A stretch of DNA of 64,000 nt from Blastomussa wellsi (taxonomy: Eukaryota > Cnidaria > Anthozoa > Scleractinia > Plerogyridae): NCBI GenBank assembly GCA_947652115.1, contig OX393561.1, positions 2,414,919 to 2,478,918 on the forward strand. The letters run 5' to 3'. Of this stretch, positions 1-10,245 are shown piece by piece. The position numbers and the translations under genes are program-made. Every line of letters begins with the position of its first letter. The stretch's first letter is position 1. The notes beneath the pieces are model-generated. The model had not been told where the DNA came from, did no database searches, and saw only the letters and a list, made by a program, of their open reading frames with translations.

Positions 1-1180
1 CCACAGGTACATCCTCATCCGTTGAAAACAAAATAATGTCGAATGCAGGAAAAACAAAACATTAACTAAAGTGACTTCTACGAATTTAGCTGAATACATT
101 TAAAATGTTATAGTTATCTGTGATAGGCATCTGGAGACAAAAATAGTGTCTTCGAAGGAACAGAATTTGGGTTTGCCGTATGCTACCTCAAAACAATGTA
201 ATCTTCTTTTAAAATTCAAATTGGCATTGCACGAAATGGCAGAAGAAAGAAAATAATTTGAGTCTCTTTTGGTCCTTGGGCAAGACGTATATATTTGTAG
301 CCTCTTTTCGAAAATAGATGAACAGCTGCAACAGGTTTTGCAAGTCCTCTGAAACTGAAATTTTCCTTTCTCGATATACCATTTTTAAGATGTATAGGTC
401 TTCACTGGCGTGAATTCATCAGAATTGCAGAGGACGTCAAAGAAATGCTCAAAGAATTATAACGTTCGTTCAGAGCTATATATAGTACTTCTCGTTAAAT
501 ATTTTGTTTAGCGACGTCCTCGTTGAAGTTGCCATCGTGGTTTCCAAGCTGTCGAAACCGAGAGAATATTGAATATAGCACGATTAACTGTGCCAATGAA
601 TTTCAGCTCGATATATTGAATTCTTTTTGTCTGACGCGAGTTTAAACACTCAAAATTTTACAAAGAATGTATGAGCCCATTAGCGCGTTTGCCACCCAGA
701 AATTTTGGAGTTTTTGAAAGACAATTTCTCCTTGAATATTACACGCAAAGAGCTAAAAATTTCCCCATATACTAAATTTCACTAGCTCTTTAACTGTTTG
801 GAGTCCATTTAAATCTAACATGTTGCCTTCTGTACGTCAAGCCGTATGCTAATGAGAAAAAAGTAAACAATGACGTCAGCATGAATCCCCCTATACGTCA
901 CGATAATAAATACAAAATGGTGAGGTCTTAGTAAGAAAGCGATTTCGGTTAGGCGATTTTCAAGATTGCGTTATTTGACCTCGACTACAAAAATCCTTTA
1001 ATTTTTTGTGTTAATTCAGGGCAATTGATATTAAAACCACCAGGATTACAAAATTAAAATATTAAAGGAAAAGCTAAATGAATCCTGGTAGATGTAGTCA
1101 GATGACAATATCGTACAAATATGCTAATCCATGGACTAAACAAGCAGCTTAAGATAGCTCGACCCGATTTTTGAGATTCG

Positions 1181-1973
1181 ATAGCTGGTTGGTTGGTTGA
1201 TTGGCTGGCTGGTTAACTGGTTGTTTGATTGGTTGGCTGGATGTTGGTTGGTTGGTTGTTTGTTTGGCTGGTTGATTAGATGGTTGGATGGCTGGCTTGT
1301 TATTTGCTTGCTTGATTAGTTTGTTGGTTGGCTGGGTGAGTTGGCTGTTTGGTTGGTTGTTTGGATGGCTGATTACTTGGTTGGATGGCTGGCTTGTTAT
1401 TTGCTTGCTTGATTAGTTTGTTGGTTGGCTGGGTGAGTTGACTGGTTTGCTGGTTGATTGGTTGGTTGGCTGCTTGGTTGGCTGCTTGGTTGGATGGCTG
1501 TTTGGTTGGTTGTTTGGATGGCTGATTACTTGGTTGGATGGCTGGTTGGTTGGTTGGTTATTTAGCTGATTCCCTGGCGGTTGGTTGGTTTGCTGGTTGG
1601 CCAGTTGGTTGATTGGTTGCTTGTTATTTGCTTGCTTGATTAGTTGGTTGGTTGGATGGCCGGTTCGTTGGTTGGGTGGCAGTTTTGTTAGTTGGTTTAT
1701 TGGTTGGTTGATGGGCAAGGTAAAGGACGCACTAGTCTGCAGTGTCAGACGACATCCCGCCCTGATCCCCTGAGTGGCAGAAAGACGTCTGACACGTCTG
1801 ACATCAAACTAAGGATGGACCATATTATTTTTGAAGGGACATTAAATGCAAGTAATTTTAGGATAGCAGAAGACTAATTCTTTTCTTTTCCTGTATTCCT
1901 GTTGATTGGTTGGTTGGTTGATTGTGGATTGGTTAATTAGTTGGCTGGCTGATATGTTGGTTGATTGGTTGGC
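1181..1973. repeat. TTGG-rich simple repeat tract (unit A copy)
   Basis: Degenerate TTGG/CTGG/TTGA tetramers fill 1181-1715, and a shorter run lies at 1895-1973. Within it a block containing ggctggcttgttatttgc occurs twice (near 1290 and 1390), an internal duplication missing from unit B. The plus strand is strongly G/T biased. The many spaced GG pairs could form two-tetrad G-quadruplexes; this is an inference from composition. The reverse strand would encode Pro-Thr-Asn-Gln repeats, which I regard as spurious. Confidence 0.9.
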
Positions 1974-2690
1974 GAGTATTGACAGAAATTTTCTAATGCA
2001 ATTTCTAGAAGTAAAGTTGCTGTTGTTTCCATAAAACGAAAAACAATATAAAATCCTCCAAGTGCTGTTCTTTATAAGGACTTCCAAGTACTGTTCTCAA
2101 ACCGACAAGAAACTTGTTCTCCAGGCGTTTTCGTTATAACCATTTTTCGACTTTCAATAATACGAGAACTCTGAAGTTTAGAACTCAGCTAACGATTACG
2201 TTTTCTGCTGCCATCAATCATAATTAACACAACACTCAATGAACTTCAAAGAACAGAAAAAGATTAAATAGATCGAAATTATACCAGCCGCAACCGATCA
2301 CGTGACCTCTTGGCCCGGCTGAAGTAAATGTTGGAGGAATGATGGTAGCAGAAACCTAAAGCGTTTATTGAGTACCAAGGGGATGAGTTCGATCACATAT
2401 TGAAAAGTGAAGTAAATGATTATTACAACAATTCTTAATTTTATTTTCAAATGTTCTGTTTTAGAAAGTTCAAGTGAAGATTATAAGAACATCAAATAAC
2501 ATTCTACGGAAAAGAGGTGGTCTTTGCCAGGTCAGCAAGTGGAAATCACTGTGAAAATTTAAACAGTATAATTGCCTTGGCATTGAGTTTCGGTCATCTT
2601 ATTACAATTTTGTTTTTTGCAGTAAAGTTACTTCTTTCGAACAGTTGAATTCATTGCACGATGATTTTTATTTCTGATATTATTCCATTA

Positions 2691-2873
2691 TTACAGCGCG
2701 ACGCGGCTAAGTGTGGCCACCCAACAAACTTTTTTGACAAGTTAGCCAATCAGAGAGCGCGAATTGGTTTGAGTTGTCCCACCTCAGGTTGTCCTCACCT
2801 CTAGAGGCGGGACAGCTCAAACAAATTCCCGTTCTCTGATTGGGTGGCCACACTTAGGCGCGTCGCGCTGTAA
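2691..2873. mobile_element. Short TIR (MITE-like) element, unit A
   Basis: The ends are inverted repeats: TTACAGCGCGACGCG followed by ctaagtgtggccaccca on the left, and the reverse complement with one indel on the right, ending GCGCTGTAA. The inner arms (cgggacagctcaaac and its counterpart gtttgagttgtcccacc) also pair, so nearly the whole element can fold back. There is no coding capacity. Orthologous copies are at 30703-30899 and, with the left end lost, 43241-43422. Confidence 0.75.
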
Positions 2874-3373
2874 TATTATGATCTTCGTCCTTTTCGAAAT
2901 CAATATGTTATTCAATTCGATTTACTCAGTTCTTTGTGCGCGACAAAGTGTATTTAGACGTTGTGCACTGGTGTTCCTGTTTCCAAAGTTTTGTATAAAG
3001 CACAATGTTGCTGAAAAGTGAAAAGGAGAATTTGAATTGTTATTTCACAGATTCTGTGTCAAGCAACAAGTATCTCCTTATTTGGTTCTACTTTTAATTT
3101 TCTATAGTTCATGTGATAGTATAAATATATTTAAACAATAGAGCTTCTCTGTCGAGGAACTATCGGCTAATAGTTGCCCGCGGGAATTTGTTGATCTTAA
3201 AACAAATATTATGTTTTAAGACCGTCAAATGTCCAAGAGGAAACTATTAAATCGATAGTTGGAAGACAAAAACACTCTATTGTCTTTATTGTTCACCAGT
3301 AATTTTTTTTTCCTCGCGCGAACTCAAAAACCAGTATCTCGAATTATTTACTACCGTTAACCCACTAAATTTA

Positions 3374-3426
3374 AATATAATTAGGCTTTATCAACTGGGT
3401 TGATAATGTGAATTGGCCACCGTAAA
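3374..3426. repeat. Left arm of foldback element, interrupted by the LTR retrotransposon
   Basis: AATATAATTAGG followed by the shared sequence ttatcaactgggttgataat starts here. Its inverted partner is 13 kb away at 16757-16887. In units B and C the two arms are contiguous (31254-31437, 44003-44186). The retrotransposon inserted within the sequence taaagagattc of this element. Confidence 0.85.
3423..3426. repeat. Target-site duplication TAAA, left
   Basis: TAAA directly precedes the TG of the 5' LTR and is repeated at 16753-16756 after the CA of the last LTR. The empty sites in units B (near 31303) and C (near 44052) have a single TAAA, so the duplication is shown by direct comparison. Four-base duplications are within the usual range for gypsy-type integrases. 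Confidence 0.9.
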
Positions 3427-3580
3427 TGTAGAGAACTGGAACTAGTTAAGAGATACCGAAAAGGACTGGCCCGAGTCGAGATGATGAAATCACATCTGTA
3501 ATCACAAGATGGCGGAAAGCGCCACGTATTAAAAGAGTAATATGTTTGGTTTTGTGGTTGATTTAGGCGTTAACCTAACA
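3427..3580 (+). repeat. 5' LTR, 154 bp
   Basis: It begins TGTAGAGAACTGG and ends CCTAACA, with the TG...CA termini of LTR elements, and appears identical to the copies at 10013-10166 and 16599-16752. It is very short for a gypsy LTR. It contains AAGATGGCGG (3506-3515), matching the YY1-type initiator motif, and an AT-rich TATTAAAAG (3527-3535) that could act as a TATA-like element. Promoter function is inferred. Confidence 0.93.
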
Positions 3581-3584
3581 AAAT

Positions 3585-3601
3585 TGGCGACCCTGCCAGG
3601 G
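3585..3601 (+). promoter_or_regulatory. Primer binding site, element copy 1
   Basis: TGGCGACCCTGCCAGGG starts four bases after the LTR. TGG pairs with the CCA tail of a tRNA whose discriminator base would be G and whose acceptor 3' strand would read CAGGGTC. That end is compatible with an arginine tRNA, but the identity is only a guess. The same site is at 10171-10187. Confidence 0.75.
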
Positions 3602-3659
3602 CTTGTAACCCAACGAAGATGAAACACTGGATGGAACGTTGCTGGCGATCGATTTTGGT

Positions 3660-5021
3660 ATGTTTTTGAGCAAATTTGTATCTTTCATCGTTTTGACCAC
3701 GTGCTTCAAGTGCCCGCCATTGTCAATCGGAGATATCGGAACTGAAGCCTTATCGATGATGGCAGAAGATCTTCAATTGGAATTACAGTCTAGCATCTAT
3801 GCCGCGGACTGGAGCTCACTCGAGCGAATGGCCAAGTTCTTTAAAGTTGAATATGAGGGAAAAACGAAACTGTTTGTGGCGAAACGTGTTGCTCGACAGC
3901 TCGAGGATGAAATTGAAAAACTGAAGGAAGCCGAAGTCGTGCCGTACCTCAAGGACGTAAAAGGAATGCTGACAGAGAAACCCCCTGACATCAAGATCGA
4001 TAAAGAAGATGGTAAGCCAGTTCTAAGTGATTCAAAACCCCCTCCCTCAGCGAAGGAAGATTCTGTTCAAAAACTGCTAGCGACTAGCGCTTTACGTAGA
4101 CAGTTTAAGATCAGTGGTCAAATCGGGGAACCCGAACAGAAAGACAAAATTAGTTTTTCTTCCCTGGTGCGTCAAATTCAAACGGGGTTGGCCCAAGGTT
4201 ATGGTGAGAGTGAAATTGTTGATGGTGTTATTCGCTCAATTACCCCTGGCATGGTACTTAGGAGTTACCTCGAAACTTACAAAGACTTGACATTGGATCG
4301 GTTAAAGAAAATCCTCCGTAGCCATTATGGTGCAAAGAATACATCAGAACTCTATCAAACACTGGCATCCTTATGTCAGAGCCCAAAGGAGTCACCCCAG
4401 GCATTTTTGATGAATGCTCTTGATCTGAGGCAACATATTCTGTTCGCATGTGGTGAAGAAGAAGATGAAACATCCCTACAGTATGACTCTGGGCACATAC
4501 AACGCCTGTTTCTTCGGACAGTAGAAACTGGTTTACAGGATGAAAGTATTCGTGCTAAGATTCCCCCATTCCTGAAGGACTCGAATGTGACAGATGAAGT
4601 GTTGATGCAACAGATGAGCATGGCTACCTCAGCAGAAAAGGAAAGGGACAAGAAACTGAAGAATAATACCAAGACCAAACCACCACCATTATCAGTGTAT
4701 GCAGTATCTGATGGCCCACCTAAAGAAAAGGAAGAAGGCAAGAAGTGCAGCCCTCAGAATGATCTTCTAACAGCTATAAGTGCAATTAAGTCAGAAGTCG
4801 AGGCATTGAAAAGCGAGGTCAGGAAGAACAGCAGTCAAGGTGTACCTCCAGGCAAGTGGCCAGAGAGAAGAAGACCACCTTTGTGTTCAAGCTGCCTCGA
4901 GAACAGAAAGGAATATTGCAATCACTGTTTTAAGTGTGGGAGCGAATCTCATCTGGCAAGGGGATGCAGGAAGCAGTTAAACAGGAATCGACTGCTCCCG
5001 CGAGACAGGAAGCAGTCGTAA
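3660..5021 (+). CDS. gag: Gag polyprotein, element copy 1
   Basis: Structural protein of the retrotransposon, expected to coat the element RNA in cytoplasmic particles. The frame is open from 3639 (TTG). The first ATG is 3660, giving 453 residues, but the tandem ATGs at 3756/3759 (421 residues, starting MMAEDLQ) are equally plausible because the sequence before them is hydrophobic and poorly charged. The middle is alpha-helical and charged, as in gypsy capsids. Near the C-terminus is one CCHC zinc knuckle, C-x2-C-x4-H-x4-C ([14 protein letters not shown], about 4924-4965), preceded by further cysteines. The stop is TAA at 5019-5021. The last 88 nt overlap pol in the -1 frame, and a -1 frameshift signal starts at 4976. 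The copy at 10246-11607 encodes the same protein. Confidence 0.88.
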   Translation: MFLSKFVSFIVLTTCFKCPPLSIGDIGTEALSMMAEDLQLELQSSIYAADWSSLERMAKFFKVEYEGKTKLFVAKRVARQLEDEIEKLKEAEVVPYLKDVKGMLTEKPPDIKIDKEDGKPVLSDSKPPPSAKEDSVQKLLATSALRRQFKISGQIGEPEQKDKISFSSLVRQIQTGLAQGYGESEIVDGVIRSITPGMVLRSYLETYKDLTLDRLKKILRSHYGAKNTSELYQTLASLCQSPKESPQAFLMNALDLRQHILFACGEEEDETSLQYDSGHIQRLFLRTVETGLQDESIRAKIPPFLKDSNVTDEVLMQQMSMATSAEKERDKKLKNNTKTKPPPLSVYAVSDGPPKEKEEGKKCSPQNDLLTAISAIKSEVEALKSEVRKNSSQGVPPGKWPERRRPPLCSSCLENRKEYCNHCFKCGSESHLARGCRKQLNRNRLLPRDRKQS

Positions 5022-7621
5022 ATCCACCAAAGTCTCACCAATGTAACCACTGCTGTAAAACTGGAGTAGAGCATGGACAACTTAAAAGATGTAGTCAGTG
5101 TCAGAGTGTATGGTATTGCTCCACGCGATGTCAAAAGGGACACTGGGCGGAACACAAGGTGTTGTGCCAAGCAATAAGTCATCTTTCTGAGGCGAGTTCA
5201 AGTAAGTCAAAAGAGTTTGTAGACCCAGCCTGTGTTAGTCATTTAACTCCAAGTGAGCATGCTAAAGTTATTGGCCTTGTTGGCAAGAAGTGTATGGTGA
5301 AGTGCTTGCTCAATGACTGTGGATCTGAAATGTTATGGGACACGGGTGCCCAGGTTTCAATAATGTCAGTTGACTTTGTCCAAAGATGCTTAGGACAAGT
5401 AGCTATTAGACAGTTGTCAGAACTTCTGGATACAAGCTTAAGTTTAACAGCAGTGAATGGGTCTCAAATACCCTACATTGGGTGGGTGGAAGCCAGGGTG
5501 ATGTTAACCCCTCCTGGTAGTGTTTGCAATCAAGAGGAACTGTTAGTGCCTTTTCTAGTGACATCAGAAAAATTGGACTGTCCCATTTTGGGATATAATG
5601 TCATTGAAGAGCTAGTAAGCCAGGACCAGAATCCAAACCCAACAATTTACAAGAGTTTCCCTGGAACAGATAAGGCAAAAGTAGATGCCTTGGTAAATTT
5701 CATTCAGAGTTCAAGTTCAGATGTCATTTGTAAAGTGAAGACTGGAAGGAGAGATGTGGTTATACCAAGGGATAGCACGATTACTGTTAGTTGCCGTGCA
5801 GCTACAGGACCAGTAAACAAGCTAACACCAGTACTGTTTGAGCCAAATGAGTTGGCACAGGTACCAGAGGGTTTAGAAGTTAATGGAACTTTGTTAAATG
5901 TCAAACCAGGAAAGTCATCTAAGGTGCAGATTGCTGTATACAATGAGACAGACCATGATATTCTGCTTAAGAGCCGCACACCGCTAGGAGTTCTTCAGGC
6001 AGTCAAATCAGTGACAGCAGCAGATGTTAGGCTGAGTGAATGTAGAACCCAGAATGACCAGCAATATTTTGAGAAACCTAAACCTCAGGGACCAACAACT
6101 TCTCCTGAGCAGCAAAACAAAGAAAATGAAAACCCTCTTCCGGCAGTTGATCTCAGTGGTTTGGATCATGACCAGCGGACTGCAGCTGAAACAATGCTGA
6201 AAGAAGAGTACGAGTCATTCTCATCCAATGAAGAAGATATCGGCTGCATCCCTGATCTGGAAATGGAGATTAATCTGAATGATAACCAACCAGTGCAAAA
6301 GAAGTACACCTCAATTCCTCGACCACTGTATCCAGAGGTGAAACAGTACATTGAAGACCTTCTGAACCAGAATTTCATCACTGAATCCAAGTCTCCATAT
6401 TCCTCTCCAGTTGTCTGTGTCCGCAAGAAGGACGGGTCTCTAAGGCTATGCATTGATTATCGAGAGCTAAATCGCAAGACTATTGCTGACAGACATCCTA
6501 TTCCTAGAGTCCAAGAGACCTTGGATAGTCTTGGTGGAAATAAGTGGTTCAGTGTACTTGACCAGGGTAAGGCGTATCATCAGGGGTTCGTAAACAGGGA
6601 CAGTAGGGTAGCGACAGCATTCATTACACCGTGGGGGCTATATGAATGGGTAAGGATCCCATTTGGATTGATGAACGCACCTGCGAATTTCCAGCGGTTT
6701 ATGGAACGTCGTTTGGGTGAACTAAGGGACAAAGTGGCCATACCATACCTTGATGACATCATAGTGTTCAGTAGGACATTTGAGGAACACATCGAGCATC
6801 TGAGAACAGTATTGCGAAAGTTACGAGAACATGGAGTCAAGTTGAAGCCGCGCAAGTGTAGTTTGTTCAAACGTGAGGTCAAGTTTCTGGGAAGAGTTGT
6901 GTCAGGTGATGGTTACCAGATGGATCCAGGGCGTGTACAAGCTCTCGAGAAGTTGAAGGAGGTAACACCCAAAACTGTTGGTGAAGTAAGACAGCTTGCA
7001 GGAATACTAAGTTACTACCGAAGGTACATTAAAAACTTTGCTAAAATTGCGAAACCGATCTATGACTTGCTTACCAGCACGGGGAAGGATGGACAACAGC
7101 CCTCAAAGACGCCAATCGTTTGGGAAAGGGAACAGCAAGTAGCCCTTGAGAAGTTAGTGGGACACCTCAGTAATCCACCTGTTATGGCTTATCCAGATTT
7201 CTCAAAAGCATTTACTCTCCACACCGACGCAAGTAAAAATGGTCTTGGGGCAGTGTTGTACCAAAACCAGCATGGGATCATGAGAGTTATTGCTTATGCT
7301 TCACGAGCACTGTCACCAGCTGAGAAGAAGTACCATCTTCACGCAGGAAAACTTGAGTTTCTTGCTCTAAAATGGGCAGTGACTGAACAATTCCGTGACT
7401 ACCTTTACTACTCGCCAAAGTTTACTGTTTTCACTGATAACAATCCTTTGACATACATCCTAACATCAGCAAAACTGAACGCCACTGGTTTACGGTGGGT
7501 TAATGAACTGGCCGACTTCCATTTTGACATCAGGTATCGACCAGGAAAAGCCAATGCAGATGCTGACACCCTGTCTCGTATGCCAATCAGCTTTGAGGAC
7601 TATATGAAAAGTTGTTCGTAA
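4934..7621 (+). CDS. pol: Pol: MYND finger-protease-reverse transcriptase-RNase H, copy 1
   Basis: This frame follows a TAA at 4931-4933, has no ATG at its start, and lies -1 to gag, so it is presumably made only as a Gag-Pol fusion by frameshifting at 4976-4982. Counting from 4934, the order is: a MYND zinc finger (Cys37, 40, 53, 56, 62, 66, His74, Cys78); a retropepsin-type aspartic protease with the DTG triad (136-138); a long linker; reverse transcriptase with [16 protein letters not shown], the catalytic FSVLD and the YLDD box (about 605-608); and RNase H with LHTDAS and FTDNN acidic residues. All key catalytic residues are visible. The frame ends in TAA (7619-7621) just after RNase H, unlike most gypsy elements, where integrase follows without a stop. 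A MYND finger is not a usual part of gypsy pol. The copy 2 protein differs by one residue. Confidence 0.92.
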   Translation: MWERISSGKGMQEAVKQESTAPARQEAVVNPPKSHQCNHCCKTGVEHGQLKRCSQCQSVWYCSTRCQKGHWAEHKVLCQAISHLSEASSSKSKEFVDPACVSHLTPSEHAKVIGLVGKKCMVKCLLNDCGSEMLWDTGAQVSIMSVDFVQRCLGQVAIRQLSELLDTSLSLTAVNGSQIPYIGWVEARVMLTPPGSVCNQEELLVPFLVTSEKLDCPILGYNVIEELVSQDQNPNPTIYKSFPGTDKAKVDALVNFIQSSSSDVICKVKTGRRDVVIPRDSTITVSCRAATGPVNKLTPVLFEPNELAQVPEGLEVNGTLLNVKPGKSSKVQIAVYNETDHDILLKSRTPLGVLQAVKSVTAADVRLSECRTQNDQQYFEKPKPQGPTTSPEQQNKENENPLPAVDLSGLDHDQRTAAETMLKEEYESFSSNEEDIGCIPDLEMEINLNDNQPVQKKYTSIPRPLYPEVKQYIEDLLNQNFITESKSPYSSPVVCVRKKDGSLRLCIDYRELNRKTIADRHPIPRVQETLDSLGGNKWFSVLDQGKAYHQGFVNRDSRVATAFITPWGLYEWVRIPFGLMNAPANFQRFMERRLGELRDKVAIPYLDDIIVFSRTFEEHIEHLRTVLRKLREHGVKLKPRKCSLFKREVKFLGRVVSGDGYQMDPGRVQALEKLKEVTPKTVGEVRQLAGILSYYRRYIKNFAKIAKPIYDLLTSTGKDGQQPSKTPIVWEREQQVALEKLVGHLSNPPVMAYPDFSKAFTLHTDASKNGLGAVLYQNQHGIMRVIAYASRALSPAEKKYHLHAGKLEFLALKWAVTEQFRDYLYYSPKFTVFTDNNPLTYILTSAKLNATGLRWVNELADFHFDIRYRPGKANADADTLSRMPISFEDYMKSCS
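4976..5036 (+). promoter_or_regulatory. Programmed -1 ribosomal frameshift signal, copy 1
   Basis: The heptamer G TTA AAC (4976-4982) sits in the correct gag phase (CAG TTA AAC) for simultaneous slippage. After a 6-nt spacer comes an 8-bp perfect stem, CGACTGCT (4989-4996) with AGCAGTCG (5011-5018). The loop segment GAGAC (5002-5006) can pair with GTCTC (5032-5036), completing an H-type pseudoknot. GUUAAAC is a known -1 slippery heptamer in animal RNA viruses. The signal lies 12 codons before the gag stop, inside the gag/pol overlap. Function is inferred, but every part of a canonical site is present. Confidence 0.8.
7619..7621 (+). other. In-frame TAA between RNase H and integrase, copy 1
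   Basis: Pol and integrase are in the same frame and separated only by this TAA (context TCG TAA TTG). The same stop occurs at 14205-14207. It may be an inactivating mutation present before the array formed, or a stop bypassed by readthrough. Confidence 0.9.
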
Positions 7622-9610
7622 TTGGTTAATCAGGATGTTTTGGATGCTGTCACATCTTCAGTCCATGTAACCAACACCCCGCAGACTGCCTGGTTGTCAT
7701 CCCTTACAGCAGTACACGACATGTTAAAGGAAGAGGCTGTAGGCATTCCAACTCTGCCACGTGATGAACTTGTCGCAGCTCAGCAAGAAGATCCATCAAT
7801 TGCTCGTGTTTTACAGTTTATTAAAATCGGAAGACGTCCCACCTATCAGGAAAGGCAGCAAGAGTCAGCTATTGCCCGACAACTCTTACACGAATGGAAT
7901 AAACTGTTTATTGCTGAAGATGGAATTCTTTATCGGAAATATGGGTCTGGAGACAAAATGGTTTTACCCAAGAAATACCACAAAAGGGTGTACGAAGAGC
8001 TACACGAGAACATGGGGCACTTGGGTGCCGACAGAGTAGTCGAACTAGCTAGAGAACGTTTCTATTGGCCGTTTATGAGAGCAGACATCACCCATTATGT
8101 CACAAAAGTGTGTCATTGCCTGAAGCAACGTAAGCCCGCAACTCATGTCAATGCACCACTTCAGCCTATCCTCTCCACAGCACCTTTCCAACTCGTCTCC
8201 ATGGATTATGTTCATCTCGAACCAAGCTCAGGCGGATACCAGTACATATTGGTAATCATGGATCACTACACTAGATTTGCCCAAGCATACGCCACCCGGG
8301 ATAAATCTGCGAAGACCGCTGCTGACAAACTGTATAATGACTTTATCATGAGATTTGGATTTCCAGGAACCATACATCATGACCAGGGCGGAGAGTTCGA
8401 AAACAAACTCTTCTACAACCTTGAGAAACTGAGTGGGATCAAACATTCGCGGACAACACCGTACCATCCACAAGGAAACGGGCAGGTCGAGAGGTTTAAC
8501 CGAACACTTCTATCAATGCTGAGAGCCCTGCCAGAGAAACAGAAATCCCGTTGGCGTGACCATCTCAATAAAGTAGTCCATGCATACAATTGCACTCGCC
8601 ACGACTCTACTGGCTTCTCACCTTTCTATCTACTATTCGGTAGAACGCCAAGGCTACCCATCGACCTAATGTTTGGCTTGAAACCTCCAGAGGGATATTC
8701 TACATACCCTGAGTATGTTAGAAATTGGCGACGAGCAATGAAAGAAGCTTACGAACTAGCCTCCGCTCAGGCAAAGAAAAGTGCAGACATGGGGAAACAG
8801 CAGTATGACAAAAAAGTCAGACATACCACGCTGTGTGAAGGAGACCGTGTTCTTGTGCGAAACATGACGGAGCGTGGTGGCCCAGGAAAGTTACGCTCTT
8901 ATTGGGAGCAAGAAATTCATGTTGTTACTCAGAAGAGGGAGGATATGCCAGTTTATGAGGTAAAACCAGAGACTGGTAATGGAAGGACAAGAGTTCTGCA
9001 TCGCAACCTGCTACTGCCATGTTCCTTCTTACCTGTCGAGACACCACCTAAGTCATTCAAGAGTCGTCGCACGATGCCCAGGACAACCCGAAGGCAGCAG
9101 GCTTTACAAGAGGAAACAACCAGAACCACTGATGAGGACATCCCAGGTTTAACACCTGATCAACTTCAAGAATTTTATGAGTCTACGAGGAATCATACTG
9201 AAGACAACTGCCAAACTGTTCCAGAGTTAGCTGAACAGGATACTTACCCTTGCCAAATTGATGGTCCAGGCTCAGAGGGAGAGGCTGAAGACACAGAGCA
9301 ACCAAGTGGTGCGTTCGATGATGAAGCTGTAGATGGTGTACCTCTAAGACAGTCGCAACGTATAAGCAGACCACCTCTCAGGATGACCTATGATGCAATG
9401 GGACAACCATCCTTTCAACCCAGCTCCACAACAGGAATTCGAGGCATCACCGCGTCATATCCACAACAGTTATGGCAGCCTGTCCCGGTATCATGGATGA
9501 TGCAACAACCTGTCTTTCAGCCCTTCAGTTACTTTGTACCTTTTCCAGTACCAGTTCCGCCAATGTATCCTGTGCCTACGTGGTGTTACCAGCAAGCCTT
9601 ATGGAATTGA
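7622..9610 (+). CDS. Integrase region of pol, copy 1
   Basis: Integrase inserts the element cDNA into chromosomes. The 662-codon frame begins directly after the TAA, with no ATG at its start. It has an N-terminal zinc-binding region (LHENMGHLG ... CHCLKQRKP, residues about 127-165), then a catalytic core with the DDE triad: Asp in MDYVHLE (about 195), Asp in HHDQGGEF (about 254) and Glu in GNGQVERFN (about 290), the last two separated by 35 residues. A GPY/F-type module ends near RVLHRNLLLP. The last 180 residues are acidic, then Pro/Gln/Tyr-rich, without a chromodomain. All catalytic residues are intact, so only the upstream stop argues against function. The copy at 14208-16196 is the same apart from a silent change. 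Confidence 0.9.
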   Translation: MVNQDVLDAVTSSVHVTNTPQTAWLSSLTAVHDMLKEEAVGIPTLPRDELVAAQQEDPSIARVLQFIKIGRRPTYQERQQESAIARQLLHEWNKLFIAEDGILYRKYGSGDKMVLPKKYHKRVYEELHENMGHLGADRVVELARERFYWPFMRADITHYVTKVCHCLKQRKPATHVNAPLQPILSTAPFQLVSMDYVHLEPSSGGYQYILVIMDHYTRFAQAYATRDKSAKTAADKLYNDFIMRFGFPGTIHHDQGGEFENKLFYNLEKLSGIKHSRTTPYHPQGNGQVERFNRTLLSMLRALPEKQKSRWRDHLNKVVHAYNCTRHDSTGFSPFYLLFGRTPRLPIDLMFGLKPPEGYSTYPEYVRNWRRAMKEAYELASAQAKKSADMGKQQYDKKVRHTTLCEGDRVLVRNMTERGGPGKLRSYWEQEIHVVTQKREDMPVYEVKPETGNGRTRVLHRNLLLPCSFLPVETPPKSFKSRRTMPRTTRRQQALQEETTRTTDEDIPGLTPDQLQEFYESTRNHTEDNCQTVPELAEQDTYPCQIDGPGSEGEAEDTEQPSGAFDDEAVDGVPLRQSQRISRPPLRMTYDAMGQPSFQPSSTTGIRGITASYPQQLWQPVPVSWMMQQPVFQPFSYFVPFPVPVPPMYPVPTWCYQQALWN

Positions 9611-10012
9611 GAGAAAGGAACTGATTTGGACCAATTAACTATGTTCGTTTTTGATAAGACTGATAAATGTTTCCTGTTTAGTATTGTATAACTTTGCATC
9701 ACATTTCGTTTGTTTTAAGAGGTGCAGCCTTGATTTATTAGGAGATTTTTTTTTTCTCTATCTCAACATGTTCTTTGTACGGACAAATCAATGTTATAGT
9801 TATAGGCGCGTTATCGAACAGTGCAGTGCAGCAAAGATGAAACAGTAAAATTTGGATAACTAAGCGAACATTCTGGCCTGATCAACCAGATAACTTGGTT
9901 AACCCATTATTGAGATACAAGCATACGAGAAACTGTTATACGAGATAACCTACAAGAGACTATGGTCTATTCTTTCCTGTTGAGGACAACATCTTTTTCC
10001 AGTGGGGGAGAA
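9611..10012 (+). other. 3' untranslated region and polypurine tract, copy 1
   Basis: About 400 bp lie between integrase and the middle LTR with no convincing frame; the 65-codon frame at 9651 looks accidental. The region ends in the polypurine tract GGGGGAGAA (10004-10012), directly abutting the TG of the LTR, as needed for plus-strand priming. The same organisation is at 16197-16598. Confidence 0.8.
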
Positions 10013-10166
10013 TGTAGAGAACTGGAACTAGTTAAGAGATACCGAAAAGGACTGGCCCGAGTCGAGATGATGAAATCACATCTGTAATCACAAGATGGCG
10101 GAAAGCGCCACGTATTAAAAGAGTAATATGTTTGGTTTTGTGGTTGATTTAGGCGTTAACCTAACA
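10013..10166 (+). repeat. Middle LTR shared by both element bodies
   Basis: It appears identical to the 5' LTR. It serves as 3' LTR of the first body (polypurine tract immediately upstream) and 5' LTR of the second (primer binding site immediately downstream). No target duplication lies beside it. Confidence 0.93.
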
Positions 10167-10170
10167 AAAT

Positions 10171-10187
10171 TGGCGACCCTGCCAGGG
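10171..10187 (+). promoter_or_regulatory. Primer binding site, element copy 2
   Basis: Same 17-nt sequence and same four-base distance from the LTR as at 3585-3601. Confidence 0.75.
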
Positions 10188-10245
10188 CTTGTAACCCAAC
10201 GAAGATGAAACACTGGATGGAACGTTGCTGGCGATCGATTTTGGT

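Larger units (their letters stand above)
1..3426. repeat. Segmental duplication unit A, left part
   Basis: This stretch matches 28265-31311 and 39861-44056 in the same orientation with only scattered substitutions and small indels. It holds, in order, AT-rich sequence without a convincing gene (1-1180), the TTGG tract, a non-coding spacer (1975-2690), a short TIR element, a further spacer (2875-3370) and the left arm of a foldback hairpin. Position 1 falls exactly where units B and C begin their shared sequence, so the unit may continue to the left of the window. No gene is supported here. Short frames reading through the TTGG tract are low-complexity artefacts. Confidence 0.85.

Noticed and set aside
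1413..1773. Open frames over the TTGG tract on both strands (Pro-Thr-Asn-Gln or Trp/Leu-rich peptides)
   Set aside because: Low-complexity translation of a simple repeat; not conserved in length between units.
9611..10012. An envelope gene after integrase
   Set aside because: Only about 400 bp to the LTR with no long frame, signal peptide or membrane segment.
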